This document shows, one piece after another, positions 51,701 to 64,000 of a DNA stretch of 64,000 bases. The notes under the pieces were generated by a model. The model saw only the letters and a program-made list of their open reading frames with translations, was not told where the DNA came from and made no database searches. The DNA lies in contig CAXKVF010000087.1 of the NCBI GenBank assembly GCA_964057225.1, forward strand, positions 1 through 64,000, given 5' to 3'. This DNA comes from Auanema rhodensis (taxonomy: Eukaryota > Nematoda > Chromadorea > Rhabditida > Rhabditidae). Position numbers and translations under genes: made by a program. Positions within the stretch are counted from its first letter, which is position 1. The number at the start of each line of letters is the position of its first letter.

Positions 51701-53245
51701 TTATGCTAATTAAATGTTCACGTGATGTGCACTTGGTATGTAACTCGCTTCACGTGAAAGATAAGGAGATGCGGTTTTCAAAATTAGATTCCCCATGTCC
51801 ATATTAGTCTAAAAACAAATTTTTATTGATATTGGTGCATGGTAACCATGACTTTGAAATTTACGTGAACTTTAATTTATGCTAATTAAATGTACACGTG
51901 ATGTGCACTTGGTATGTAACTCGCTTCACGTGAAAGATAAAGAGATGCGGTTTTCAAAATTAGATTCCCCATGTCCATATTAGTCTAAAAACAAATTGTT
52001 ATTGATATTGGTTCATGGTAACCATGACTTTGAAATTTACGTGAACTTTAATTTATGCTAATTAAATGTACACGTGATGTGCACTTGGTATGTAACTCGC
52101 TTCACGTGAAAGATAAAGAGATGCGGTTTTCAAAATTAGATTCCCCATGTCCATATTAGTCTAAAAACAAATTTTTATTGATATTGGTGCATGGTAACCA
52201 TGACTTTGAAATTTACGTGAACTTTAATTTATGCTAATTAAATGTACACGTGATGTGCACTTGGTATGTAACTCGCTTCACGTGAAAGATAAAGAGATGC
52301 GGTTTTCAAAATTAGATTCCCCATGTCCATATTAGTTTAAAAACAAATTTTTATTGATATTGGTGCATGGTAACCATGACTTTGAAATTTACGTGAACTT
52401 TAATTTATGCTAATTAAATGTACACGTGATGTGCACTTGGTATGTAACTCGCTTCACGTGAAAGATAAAGAGATGCGGTTTTCAAAATTAGATTCCCCAT
52501 GTCCATATTAGTCTAAAAACAAATTTTTATTGATATTGGTTCATGGTAACCATGACTTTGAAATTTACGTGAACTTTAATTTATGCTAATTAAATGTACA
52601 CGTGATGTGCACTTGGTATGTAACTCGCTTCACGTGAAAGATAAAGAGATGCGGTTTTCAAAATTAGATTCCCCATGTCCATATTAGTCTAAAAACAAAT
52701 TTTTATTGATATTGGTGCATGGTAACCATGACTTTGAAATTTACGTGAACTTTAATTTATGCTAATTAAATGTACACGTGATGTGCACTTGGTATGTAAC
52801 TCGCTTCACGTGAAAAATGAAGAGATGCGGTTTTCAAAATTAGATTCCCCATGTCCATATTAGTCTAAAAACAAATTTTTATTGATATTGGTGCATGGTA
52901 ACCATGACTTTGAAATTTACGTGAACTTTAATTTATGCTAATTAAATGTACACGTGATGTGCACTTGGTATGTAACTCGCTTCACGTGAAAGATAAGGAG
53001 ATGCGGTTTTCAAAATTAGATTCCCCATGTCCATATTAGTCTAAAAACAATTTTTTATTGATATTGGTGCATGGTAACCATGACTTTGAAATTTACGTGA
53101 ACTTTAATTTATGCTAATTAAATGTACACGTGATGTGCACTTGGTATGTAACTCGCTTCACGTGAAAGATAAAGAGATGCGGTTTTCAAAATTAGATTCC
53201 CCATGTCCATATTAGTCTAAAAACAAATTTTTATTGATATTGGTT
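48768..53245 (+). repeat. Array segment without a clean large duplication
   Basis: Monomers here carry right-domain changes (170A/173G near 48,770, 48,946, 50,528, 51,584 and 52,816; 56G near 52,000). Partial relationships exist. The ccattttag marker of the 27-monomer block reappears at about 49,513 (20 units after 45,993) and 51,273 (10 units later), so parts were copied at other offsets. Private changes include cacttgaa near 49,465, ttcataatt near 49,845, ttgttatg near 51,384, atgttcacg near 51,719 and caattttttatt near 53,050. No contiguous block of more than a few units was recognised. Confidence 0.6.
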
Positions 53246-56200
53246 CATGGTAACCATGACTTTGAAATTTACGTGAACTTTAATTTATGCTAATTAAATG
53301 TACACGTGATGTGCACTTGGTATGTAACTCGCTTCACGTGAAAGATAAAGAGATGCGGTTTTCAAAATTAGATTCCCCATGTCCATATTAGTCTAAAAAC
53401 AAATTTTTATTGATATTGGTGCATGGTAACCATGACTTTGAAATTTACGTGAACTTTAATTTATGCTAATTAAATGTACACGTGATGTGCACTTGGTATG
53501 TAACTCGCTTCACGTGAAAGATAAAGAGATGCGGTTTTCAAAATTAGATTCCCCATGTCCATATTAGTTTAAAAACAAATTTTTATTGATATTGGTGCAT
53601 GGTAACCATGACTTTGAAATTTACGTGAACTTTAATTTATGCTAATTAAATGTACACGTGATGTGCACTTGGTATGTAACTCGCTTCACGTGAAAAATGA
53701 AGAGATGCGGTTTTCAAAATTAGATTCCCCATGTCCATATTAGTCTAAAAACAAATTTTTATTGATATTGGTTCATGGTAACCATGACTTTGAAATTTAC
53801 GTGAACTTTAATTTATGCTAATTAAATGTACACGTGATGTGCACTTGGTATGTAACTCGCTTCACGTGAAAGATAAGGAGATGCGGTTTTCAAAATTAGA
53901 TTCCCCATGTCCATATTAGTCTAAAAACAAATTTTTATTGATATTGGTGCATGGTAACCATGACTTTGAAATTTACGTGAACTTTAATTTATGCTAATTA
54001 AATGTACACGTGATGTGCACTTGGTATGTAACTCGCTTCACGTGAAAGATAAAGAGATGCGGTTTTCAAAATTAGATTCCCCATGTCCATATTAGTCTAA
54101 AAACAAATTGTTATTGATATTGGTTCATGGTAACCATGACTTTGAAATTTACGTGAACTTTAATTTATGCTAATTAAATGTACACGTGATGTGCACTTGG
54201 TATGTAACTCGCTTCACGTGAAAGATAAAGAGATGCGGTTTTCAAAATTAGATTCCCCATGTCCATATTAGTCTAAAAACAAATTTTTATTGATATTGGT
54301 TCATGGTAACCATGACTTTGAAATTTACGTGAACTTTAATTTATGCTAATTAAATGTACACGTGATGTGCACTTGGTATGTAACTCGCTTCACGTGAAAG
54401 ATAAAGAGATGCGGTTTTCAAAATTAGATTCCCCATGTCCATATTAGTCTAAAAACAAATTTTTATTGATATTGGTGCATGGTAACCATGACTTTGAAAT
54501 TTACGTGAACTTTAATTTATGCTAATTAAATGTACACGTGATGTGCACTTGGTATGTAACTCGCTTCACGTGAAAGATAAGGAGATGCGGTTTTCAAAAT
54601 TAGATTCCCCATGTCCATATTAGTCTAAAAACAAATTTTTATTGATATTGGTGCATGGTAACCATGACTTTGAAATTTACGTGAACTTTAATTTATGCTA
54701 ATTAAATGTACACGTGATGTGCACTTGGTATGTAACTCGCTTCACGTGAAAGATAAAGAGATGCGGTTTTCAAAATTAGATTCCCCATGTCCATATTAGT
54801 CTAAAAACAAATTGTTATTGATATTGGTTCATGGTAACCATGACTTTGAAATTTACGTGAACTTTAATTTATGCTAATTAAATGTACACGTGATGTGCAC
54901 TTGGTATGTAACTCGCTTCACGTGAAAGATAAAGAGATGCGGTTTTCAAAATTAGATTCCCCATGTCCATATTAGTCTAAAAACAAATTTTTATTGATAT
55001 TGGTGCATGGTAACCATGACTTTGAAATTTACGTGAACTTTAATTTATGCTAATTAAATGTACACGTGATGTGCACTTGGTATGTAACTCGCTTCACGTG
55101 AAAGATAAAGAGATGCGGTTTTCAAAATTAGATTCCCCATGTCCATATTAGTCTAAAAACAAATTTTTATTGATATTGGTGCATGGTAACCATGACTTTG
55201 AAATTTACGTGAACTTTAATTTATGCTAATTAAATGTACACGTGATGTGCACTTGGTATGTAACTCGCTTCACGTGAAAGATAAAGAGATGCGGTTTTCA
55301 AAATTAGATTCCCCATGTCCATATTAGTTTAAAAACAAATTTTTATTGATATTGGTGCATGGTAACCATGACTTTGAAATTTACGTGAACTTTAATTTAT
55401 GCTAATTAAATGTACACGTGATGTGCACTTGGTATGTAACTCGCTTCACGTGAAAAATGAAGAGATGCGGTTTTCAAAATTAGATTCCCCATGTCCATAT
55501 TAGTCTAAAAACAAATTTTTATTGATATTGGTTCATGGTAACCATGACTTTGAAATTTACGTGAACTTTAATTTATGCTAATTAAATGTACACGTGATGT
55601 GCACTTGGTATGTAACTCGCTTCACGTGAAAGATAAGGAGATGCGGTTTTCAAAATTAGATTCCCCATGTCCATATTAGTCTAAAAACAAATTTTTATTG
55701 ATATTGGTGCATGGTAACCATGACTTTGAAATTTACGTGAACTTTAATTTATGCTAATTAAATGTACACGTGATGTGCACTTGGTATGTAACTCGCTTCA
55801 CGTGAAAGATAAAGAGATGCGGTTTTCAAAATTAGATTCCCCATGTCCATATTAGTCTAAAAACAAATTGTTATTGATATTGGTTCATGGTAACCATGAC
55901 TTTGAAATTTACGTGAACTTTAATTTATGCTAATTAAATGTACACGTGATGTGCACTTGGTATGTAACTCGCTTCACGTGAAAGATAAAGAGATGCGGTT
56001 TTCAAAATTAGATTCCCCATGTCCATATTAGTCTAAAAACAAATTTTTATTGATATTGGTTCATGGTAACCATGACTTTGAAATTTACGTGAACTTTAAT
56101 TTATGCTAATTAAATGTACACGTGATGTGCACTTGGTATGTAACTCGCTTCACGTGAAAGATAAAGAGATGCGGTTTTCAAAATTAGATTCCCCATGTCC

Positions 56201-57040
56201 ATATTAGTCTAAAAACAAATTTTTATTGATATTGGTGCATGGTAACCATGACTTTGAAATTTACGTGAACTTTAATTTATGCTAATTAAATGTACACGTG
56301 ATGTGCACTTGGTATGTAACTCGCTTCACGTGAAAGATAAGGAGATGCGGTTTTCAAAATTAGATTCCCCATGTCCATATTAGTCTAAAAACAAATTTTT
56401 ATTGATATTGGTGCATGGTAACCATGACTTTGAAATTTACGTGAACTTTAATTTATGCTAATTAAATGTACACGTGATGTGCACTTGGTATGTAACTCGC
56501 TTCACGTGAAAGATAAAGAGATGCGGTTTTCAAAATTAGATTCCCCATGTCCATATTAGTCTAAAAACAAATTGTTATTGATATTGGTTCATGGTAACCA
56601 TGACTTTGAAATTTACGTGAACTTTAATTTATGCTAATTAAATGTACACGTGATGTGCACTTGGTATGTAACTCGCTTCACGTGAAAGATAAAGAGATGC
56701 GGTTTTCAAAATTAGATTCCCCATGTCCATATTAGTCTAAAAACAAATTTTTATTGATATTGGTGCATGGTAACCATGACTTTGAAATTTACGTGAACTT
56801 TAATTTATGCTAATTAAATGTACACGTGATGTGCACTTGGTATGTAACTCGCTTCACGTGAAAGATAAAGAGATGCGGTTTTCAAAATTAGATTCCCCAT
56901 GTCCATATTAGTCTAAAAACAAATTTTTATTGATATTGGTGCATGGTAACCATGACTTTGAAATTTACGTGAACTTTAATTTATGCTAATTAAATGTACA
57001 CGTGATGTGCACTTGGTATGTAACTCGCTTCACGTGAAAG
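53246..57040 (+). repeat. 10-monomer tandem duplication (offset 1,760 bp)
   Basis: About 53,246-55,280 matches 55,006-57,040. Markers are gtttaaaaac (about 53,568/55,328), aaaaatgaag (about 53,694/55,454), aaattgttattg (54,110/55,870 and 54,812/56,572) and the order of G/T alleles at monomer 71. No internal mismatch was noticed. The stretch after 57,040 repeats the pattern 175G, reference, 56G at a 4-unit (704-bp) shift, suggesting a further smaller event. Confidence 0.87.
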
Positions 57041-57649
57041 ATAAGGAGATGCGGTTTTCAAAATTAGATTCCCCATGTCCATATTAGTCTAAAAACAAAT
57101 TTTTATTGATATTGGTGCATGGTAACCATGACTTTGAAATTTACGTGAACTTTAATTTATGCTAATTAAATGTACACGTGATGTGCACTTGGTATGTAAC
57201 TCGCTTCACGTGAAAGATAAAGAGATGCGGTTTTCAAAATTAGATTCCCCATGTCCATATTAGTCTAAAAACAAATTGTTATTGATATTGGTTCATGGTA
57301 ACCATGACTTTGAAATTTACGTGAACTTTAATTTATGCTAATTAAATGTACACGTGATGTGCACTTGGTATGTAACTCGCTTCACGTGAAAGATAAAGAG
57401 ATGCGGTTTTCAAAATTAGATTCCCCATGTCCATATTAGTCTAAAAACAAATTTTTATTGATATTGGTGCATAGTAACCATGACTTTGAAATTTACGTGA
57501 ACTTTAATTTATGCTAATTAAATGTACACGTGATGTGCACTTGGTATGTAACTCGCTTCACGTGAAAGATAAAGAGATGCGGTTTTCAAAATTAGATTCC
57601 CCATGTCCATATTAGTTTAAAAACAAATTTTTATTGATATTGGTGCATG

Positions 57650-60600
57650 GTAACCATGACTTTGAAATTTACGTGAACTTTAATTTATGCTAATTAAATG
57701 TACACGTGATGTGCACTTGGTATGTAACTCGCTTCACGTGAAAGATAAAGAGATGCGGTTTTCAAAATTAGATTCCCCATGTCCATATTAGTCTAAAAAC
57801 AAATTTTTATTGATATTGGTGCATGGTAACCATGACTTTGAAATTTACGTGAACTTTAATTTATGCTAATTAAATGTACACGTGATGTGCACTTGGTATG
57901 TAACTCGCTTCACGTGAAAGATAAAGAGATGCGGTTTTCAAAATTAGATTCCCCATGTCCATATTAGTCTAAAAACAAATTTTTATTGATATTGGTTCAT
58001 GGTAACCATGACTTTGAAATTTACGTGAACTTTAATTTATGCTAATTAAATGTACACGTGATGTGCACTTGGTATGTAACTCGCTTCACGTGAAAGATAA
58101 AGAGATGCGGTTTTCAAAATTAGATTCCCCATGTCCATATTAGTCTAAAAACAAATTTTTATTGATATTGGTGCATGGTAACCATGACTTTGAAATTTAC
58201 GTGAACTTTAATTTATGCTAATTAAATGTACACGTGATGTGCACTTGGTATGTAACTCGCTTCACGTGAAAAATGAAGAGATACGGTTTTCAAAATTAGA
58301 TTCCCCATGTCCATATTAGTCTAAAAACAAATTTTTATTGATATTGGTGCATGGTAACCATGACTTTGAAATTTACGTGAACTTTAATTTATGCTAATTA
58401 AATGTACACGTGATGTGCACTTGGTATGTAACTCGCTTCACGTGAGAGATAAGGAGATGCGGTTTTCAAAATTAGATTCCCCATGTCCATATTAGTCTAA
58501 AAACAAATTTTTATTGATATTGGTGCATGGTAACCATGACTTTGAAATTTACGTGAACTTTAATTTATGCTAATTAAATGTACACGTGATGTGCACTTGG
58601 TATGTAACTCGCTTCACGTGAAAAATGAAGAGATACGGTTTTCAAAATTAGATTCCCCATGTCCATATTAGTCTAAAAACAAATTTTTATTGATATTGGT
58701 GCATGGTAACCATGACTTTGAAATTTACGTGAACTTTAATTTATGCTAATTAAATGTACACGTGATGTGCACTTGGTATGTAACTCGCTTCACGTGAAAA
58801 ATGAAGAGATACGGTTTTCAAAATTAGATTCCCCATGTCCATATTAGTCTAAAAACAAATTTTTATTGATATTGGTGCATGGTAACCATGACTTTGAAAT
58901 TTACGTGAACTTTAATTTATGCTAATTAAATGTACACGTGATGTGCACTTGGTATGTAACTCGCTTCACGTGAAAGATAAGGAGATGCGGTTTTCAAAAT
59001 TAGATTCCCCATGTCCATATTAGTCGAAAAACAAATTTTTATTGATATTGGTGCATGGTAACCATGACTTTGAAATTTACGTGAACTTTAATTTATGCTA
59101 ATTAAATGTACACGTGATGTGCACTTGGTATGTAACTCGCTTCACGTGAAAGATAAAGAGATGCGCTTTTCAAAATTAGATTCCCCATGTCCATATTAGT
59201 CTAAAAACAAATTTTTATTGATATTGGTTCATGGTAACCATGACTTTGAAATTTACGTGAACTTTAATTTATGCTAATTAAATGTACACGTGATGTGCAC
59301 TTGGTATGTAACTCGCTTCACGTGAAAGATAAAGAGATGCGGTTTTCAAAATTAGATTCCCCATGTCCATATTAGTCTAAAAACAAATTTTTATTGATAT
59401 TGGTTCATGGTAACCATGACTTTGAAATTTACGTGAACTTTAATTTATGCTAATTAAATGTACACGTGATGTGCACTTGGTATGTAACTCGCTTCACGTG
59501 AAAGTTAAAGAGATGCGGTTTTCAAAATTAGATTCCCCATGTCCATATTAGTCTAAAAACAAATTTTTATTGATATTGGTGCATGGTAACCATGACTTTG
59601 AAATTTACGTGAACTTTAATTTATGCTAATTAAATGTACACGTGATGTGCACTTGGTATGTAACTCGCTTCACGTGAAAGATAAAGAGATGCGGTTTTCA
59701 AAATTAGATTCCCCATGTCCATATTAGTTTAAAAACAAATTTTTATTGATATTGGTGCATGGTAACCATGACTTTGAAATTTACGTGAACTTTAATTTAT
59801 GCTAATTAAATGTACACGTGATGTGCACTTGGTATGTAACTCGCTTCACGTGAAAGATAAAGAGATGCGGTTTTCAAAATTAGATTCCCCATGTCCATAT
59901 TAGTCTAAAAACAAATTTTTATTGATATTGGTGCATGGTAACCATGACTTTGAAATTTACGTGAACTTTAATTTATGCTAATTAAATGTACACGTGATGT
60001 GCACTTGGTATGTAACTCGCTTCACGTGAAAAATGAAGAGATACGGTTTTCAAAATTAGATTCCCCATGTCCATATTAGTCTAAAAACAAATTTTTATTG
60101 ATATTGGTTCATGGTAACCATGACTTTGAAATTTACGTGAACTTTAATTTATGCTAATTAAATGTACACGTGATGTGCACTTGGTATGTAACTCGCTTCA
60201 CGTGAAAGATAAAGAGATGCGGTTTTCAAAATTAGATTCCCCATGTCCATATTAGTCTAAAAACAAATTTTTATTGATATTGGTGCATGGTAACCATGAC
60301 TTTGAAATTTACGTGAACTTTAATTTATGCTAATTAAATGTACACGTGATGTGCACTTGGTATGTAACTCGCTTCACGTGAAAGATAAAGAGATGCGGTT
60401 TTCAAAATTAGATTCCCCATGTCCATATTAGTCTAAAAACAAATTTTTATTGATATTGGTGCATGGTAACCATGACTTTGAAATTTACGTGAACTTTAAT
60501 TTATGCTAATTAAATGTACACGTGATGTGCACTTGGTATGTAACTCGCTTCACGTGAAAGATAAAGAGATGCGGTTTTCAAAATTAGATTCCCCATGTCC

Positions 60601-62923
60601 ATATTAGTCTAAAAACAAATTTTTATTGATATTGGTTCATGGTAACCATGACTTTGAAATTTACGTGAACTTTAATTTATGCTAATTAAATGTACACGTG
60701 ATGTGCACTTGGTATGTAACTCGCTTCACGTGAAAGATAAAGAGATGCGGTTTTCAAAATTAGATTCCCCATGTCCATATTAGTCTAAAAACAAATTTTT
60801 ATTGATATTGGTGCATGGTAACCATGACTTTGAAATTTACGTGAACTTTAATTTATGCTAATTAAATGTACACGTGATGTGCACTTGGTATGTAACTCGC
60901 TTCACGTGAAAGATAAAGAGATGCGGTTTTCAAAATTAGATTCCCCATGTCCATATTAGTCTAAAAACAAATTTTTATTGATATTGGTTCATGGTAACCA
61001 TGACTTTGAAATTTACGTGAACTTTAATTTATGCTAATTAAATGTACACGTGATGTGCACTTGGTATGTAACTCGCTTCACGTGAAAGATAAAGAGATGC
61101 GGTTTTCAAAATTAGATTCCCCATGTCCATATTAGTCTAAAAACAAATTTTTATTGATATTGGTGCATGGTAACCATGACTTTGAAATTTACGTGAACTT
61201 TAATTTATGCTAATTAAATGTACACGTGATGTGCACTTGGTATGTAACTCGCTTCACGTGAAAAATGAAGAGATACGGTTTTCAAAATTAGATTCCCCAT
61301 GTCCATATTAGTCTAAAAACAAATTTTTATTGATATTGGTGCATGGTAACCATGACTTTGAAATTTACGTGAACTTTAATTTATGCTAATTAAATGTACA
61401 CGTGATGTGCACTTGGTATGTAACTCGCTTCACGTGAGAGATAAGGAGATGCGGTTTTCAAAATTAGATTCCCCATGTCCATATTAGTCTAAAAACAAAT
61501 TTTTATTGATATTGGTGCATGGTAACCATGACTTTGAAATTTACGTGAACTTTAATTTATGCTAATTAAATGTACACGTGATGTGCACTTGGTATGTAAC
61601 TCGCTTCACGTGAAAAATGAAGAGATACGGTTTTCAAAATTAGATTCCCCATGTCCATATTAGTCTAAAAACAAATTTTTATTGATATTGGTGCATGGTA
61701 ACCATGACTTTGAAATTTACGTGAACTTTAATTTATGCTAATTAAATGTACACGTGATGTGCACTTGGTATGTAACTCGCTTCACGTGAAAAATGAAGAG
61801 ATACGGTTTTCAAAATTAGATTCCCCATGTCCATATTAGTCTAAAAACAAATTTTTATTGATATTGGTGCATGGTAACCATGACTTTGAAATTTACGTGA
61901 ACTTTAATTTATGCTAATTAAATGTACACGTGATGTGCACTTGGTATGTAACTCGCTTCACGTGAAAGATAAGGAGATGCGGTTTTCAAAATTAGATTCC
62001 CCATGTCCATATTAGTCGAAAAACAAATTTTTATTGATATTGGTGCATGGTAACCATGACTTTGAAATTTACGTGAACTTTAATTTATGCTAATTAAATG
62101 TACACGTGATGTGCACTTGGTATGTAACTCGCTTCACGTGAAAGATAAAGAGATGCGCTTTTCAAAATTAGATTCCCCATGTCCATATTAGTCTAAAAAC
62201 AAATTTTTATTGATATTGGTTCATGGTAACCATGACTTTGAAATTTACGTGAACTTTAATTTATGCTAATTAAATGTACACGTGATGTGCACTTGGTATG
62301 TAACTCGCTTCACGTGAAAGATAAAGAGATGCGGTTTTCAAAATTAGATTCCCCATGTCCATATTAGTCTAAAAACAAATTTTTATTGATATTGGTTCAT
62401 GGTAACCATGACTTTGAAATTTACGTGAACTTTAATTTATGCTAATTAAATGTACACGTGATGTGCACTTGGTATGTAACTCGCTTCACGTGAAAGTTAA
62501 AGAGATGCGGTTTTCAAAATTAGATTCCCCATGTCCATATTAGTCTAAAAACAAATTTTTATTGATATTGGTGCATGGTAACCATGACTTTGAAATTTAC
62601 GTGAACTTTAATTTATGCTAATTAAATGTACACGTGATGTGCACTTGGTATGTAACTCGCTTCACGTGAAAGATAAAGAGATGCGGTTTTCAAAATTAGA
62701 TTCCCCATGTCCATATTAGTTTAAAAACAAATTTTTATTGATATTGGTGCATGGTAACCATGACTTTGAAATTTACGTGAACTTTAATTTATGCTAATTA
62801 AATGTACACGTGATGTGCACTTGGTATGTAACTCGCTTCACGTGAAAGATAAAGAGATGCGGTTTTCAAAATTAGATTCCCCATGTCCATATTAGTCTAA
62901 AAACAAATTTTTATTGATATTGG
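57650..62923 (+). repeat. 17-monomer-offset duplication (2,992 bp) near the right end
   Basis: About 57,650-59,931 matches 60,642-62,923. Shared rare markers are aaaaatgaagagatac (about 58,270/61,262, 58,622/61,614 and 58,798/61,790), gtgagagataagg (58,445/61,437), agtcgaaaaac (about 59,025/62,017), gatgcgcttttc (about 59,164/62,156) and gaaagttaaag (59,504/62,496). The matched span covers 13 of 17 units; about four differing units (59,932-60,641) lie between copies. It shares the 2,992-bp offset with the left 17-monomer block but none of its markers, so the two events are independent. Confidence 0.87.
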
Positions 62924-64000
62924 TTCATGGTAACCATGACTTTGAAATTTACATGAACTTTAATTTATGCTAATTAAATGTACACGTGATGTGCACTTGG
63001 TATGTAACTCGCTTCACGTGAAAGATAAAGAGATGCGATTTTCAAAATTAGATTCCCTATGTCCATATTAGTCTAAAAACAAATTTTTATTGATATTGGT
63101 GCATGGTAACCATGACTTTGAAAGTTACGTGAACTTTAATTTATGCTAATTAAATGTACACGTGATGTGCACTTGGTATGTAACTCGCTTCACGTGAAAG
63201 ATAAAGAGATGCGGTTTTCAAAATTAGATTCCCCATGTCCATATTAGTCTAAAAACAAATTTTTATTGATATTGGTTCATGGTAACCATGACTTTGAAAT
63301 TTACGTGAACTTTAATTTATGCTAATTAAATGTACACGTGATGTGCACTTGATATGTAACTCGCTTCACGTGAAAGATAAAGAGATGCGGTTTTCAAAAT
63401 TAGATTCCCCATGTCCATATTAGTCTAAAAACAAATTTTTATTGATATTGGTGCATGGTAACCATGACTTTGAAATTTACGTGAACTTTAATTTATGCTA
63501 ATTAAATGTACACGTGATGTGCACTTGGTATGTAACTCGCTTCACGTGAAAGATGAAGAGATGCGGTTTTCAAAATTAGATTCCCCATGTCCATATTAGT
63601 CTAAAAACAAATTTTTATTGACATTGGTGCATGGTAACCATGACTTTGAAATTTACGTGAACTTTAATTTATGCTAATTAAATGTACACGTGATGTGCAC
63701 TTGGTATGTAACTCGCTTCACGTGAAAGATAAAGAGATGCGGTTTTCAAAATTAGATTCCCCATGTCCATATTAGTCTAAAAACAAATTTTTATTGATAT
63801 TGGTGCATGGTAACCATGACTTTGAAATTTACGTGAACTTTAATTTATGCTAATTAAATGTACACGTGATGTGCACTTGGTATGTAACTCGCTTCACGTG
63901 AAAGATGAAGAGATGCGGTTTTCAAAATTAGATTCCCCATGTCCATATTAGTCTAAAAACAAATTTTTATTGATATTGGTGCATGGTAACCATGACTTTG
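62924..64000 (+). repeat. Terminal array segment, continuing past the window
   Basis: Six monomers plus a partial unit (63,911-64,000). Private changes are tacatgaac near 62,953, gatgcgatttt and gattccctatg near 63,036-63,058, gaaagttacg near 63,124, cttgatatg near 63,351 and gacattgg near 63,621. Two units, near 63,553 and 63,904, have gaaagatgaagag (173G without 170A), a form otherwise noticed only in the first inverted monomer near 640. There is no sign of the far edge of the array. Confidence 0.85.

Larger units (their letters stand above)
894..64000 (+). repeat. 176-bp satellite DNA array, about 358.6 monomers, continuing past the window
   Basis: Unit starts ('agatgcgg') were checked at many points and fall on 905 + 176n up to 14,281, on 14,632 + 176n up to 17,976, and on 18,327 + 176n to 63,911. 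Two 1-bp deletions are therefore the only net length changes. Monomers typically differ from the consensus by zero to three substitutions. No insertion, transposon, spacer or inversion interrupts the plus-oriented tract. The unit is about 32% GC and has frequent stops in all frames. Because 176 is not a multiple of 3, any reading frame shifts at each unit, so the array is non-coding. Known analogues are centromeric or pericentromeric satellites of animals and plants, whose units often approximate nucleosome spacing. The location of this array is inferred, not shown. The window ends inside a monomer (63,911-64,000). Confidence 0.98.

Noticed and set aside
39095-62923. Large duplications as assembly artefacts
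   Set aside because: Copies carry private differences (for example 45,140 and 17,077) and different block sizes, which is more natural for real sequence; read-level confirmation is still not possible here.
894-64000. CRISPR array (regular repeats)
   Set aside because: The whole 176-bp unit is repeated almost identically, with no variable spacers and no adjacent cas genes; this is a satellite.
894-64000. Repetitive protein gene
   Set aside because: All frames contain stops in each unit (for example TAG near monomer 18 and several TAA/TGA), and 176 is not a multiple of 3, so the frame shifts with each unit.
894-64000. CENP-B box in the monomer
   Set aside because: The consensus core TTCG....A..CGGG is absent on both strands; only CTCGC and ACGTG CpGs occur.
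894-64000. Telomeric or subtelomeric repeats
   Set aside because: No TTAGG, TTAGGG or TTTAGGG tracts were seen in the array or flank.
894-64000. Ribosomal DNA spacer or tRNA cluster
   Set aside because: No rRNA or tRNA features appear in the flank or in any unit; the unit has no A/B-box pair with cloverleaf arms that I could find.
894-64000. Identification as a known plant centromere repeat of about 176-180 bp
   Set aside because: Length agrees with several plant centromere satellites, but I recognise no sequence similarity to those I know; length alone is not evidence.

Overview
This window holds no recognisable gene. It is the edge and first roughly 63 kb of a satellite DNA array from a eukaryotic nuclear genome. 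About 0.5 kb of non-repetitive AT-rich flank (1-511) is followed by 2.16 satellite monomers on the minus strand (512-892). After an abrupt orientation switch, an unbroken head-to-tail array on the plus strand runs from 894 to the window end and evidently continues beyond it. The repeat unit is 176 bp, about 32% GC. Taking position 1 as the first base of 'agatgcgg', unit starts fall at 905, 1081, 1257 and so on to 63911. That is 358 full units plus two partial ones. The only departures from strict 176-bp spacing are two 1-bp deletions near 14,453 and 18,148, and these are copies of one event.

The array shows multi-scale duplication. Diagnostic base changes recur at exact multiples of 176 bp and identify multi-monomer blocks that were copied as wholes: 7 monomers (about 28.5-31.3 kb), 10 (53.2-57.0 kb), 11 in three copies (21.9-27.9 kb), 12 (3.3-7.1 kb), 14 (33.3-38.6 kb), 17 (7.7-13.5 kb and 57.7-62.9 kb), 21 (12.5-19.9 kb) and 27 (39.1-48.8 kb). 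Displaced copies lie at 41 and 55 monomers. Copies often differ by only one or a few bases over several kb, so the latest duplications look recent. No single higher-order unit is repeated throughout. Changes peculiar to the left half (to about 32-33 kb) and to the right half (from about 33.3 kb) divide the array into two domains.

Within each monomer the notable elements are two CACGTG hexamers 32 bp apart (one inside the 10-bp palindrome ttcacgtgaa), a third ACGTGA 33 bp upstream of the first, a GTGCAC palindrome, a 6+1+6 hairpin catggt-a-accatg, and an AT-rich 7-bp inverted repeat. A length of 176 bp would suit one nucleosome plus linker. Centromeric or pericentromeric heterochromatin is the usual setting for such arrays, but nothing here proves it. 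CpG is not depleted in the monomer (five observed against about 4.6 expected), which fits an invertebrate with little germline methylation better than a vertebrate. I do not recognise the repeat family and cannot name the species.

All positions come from reading by eye. Monomer phasing was checked arithmetically at many points. Block boundaries are given as the span between the last shared and the first unshared diagnostic base.
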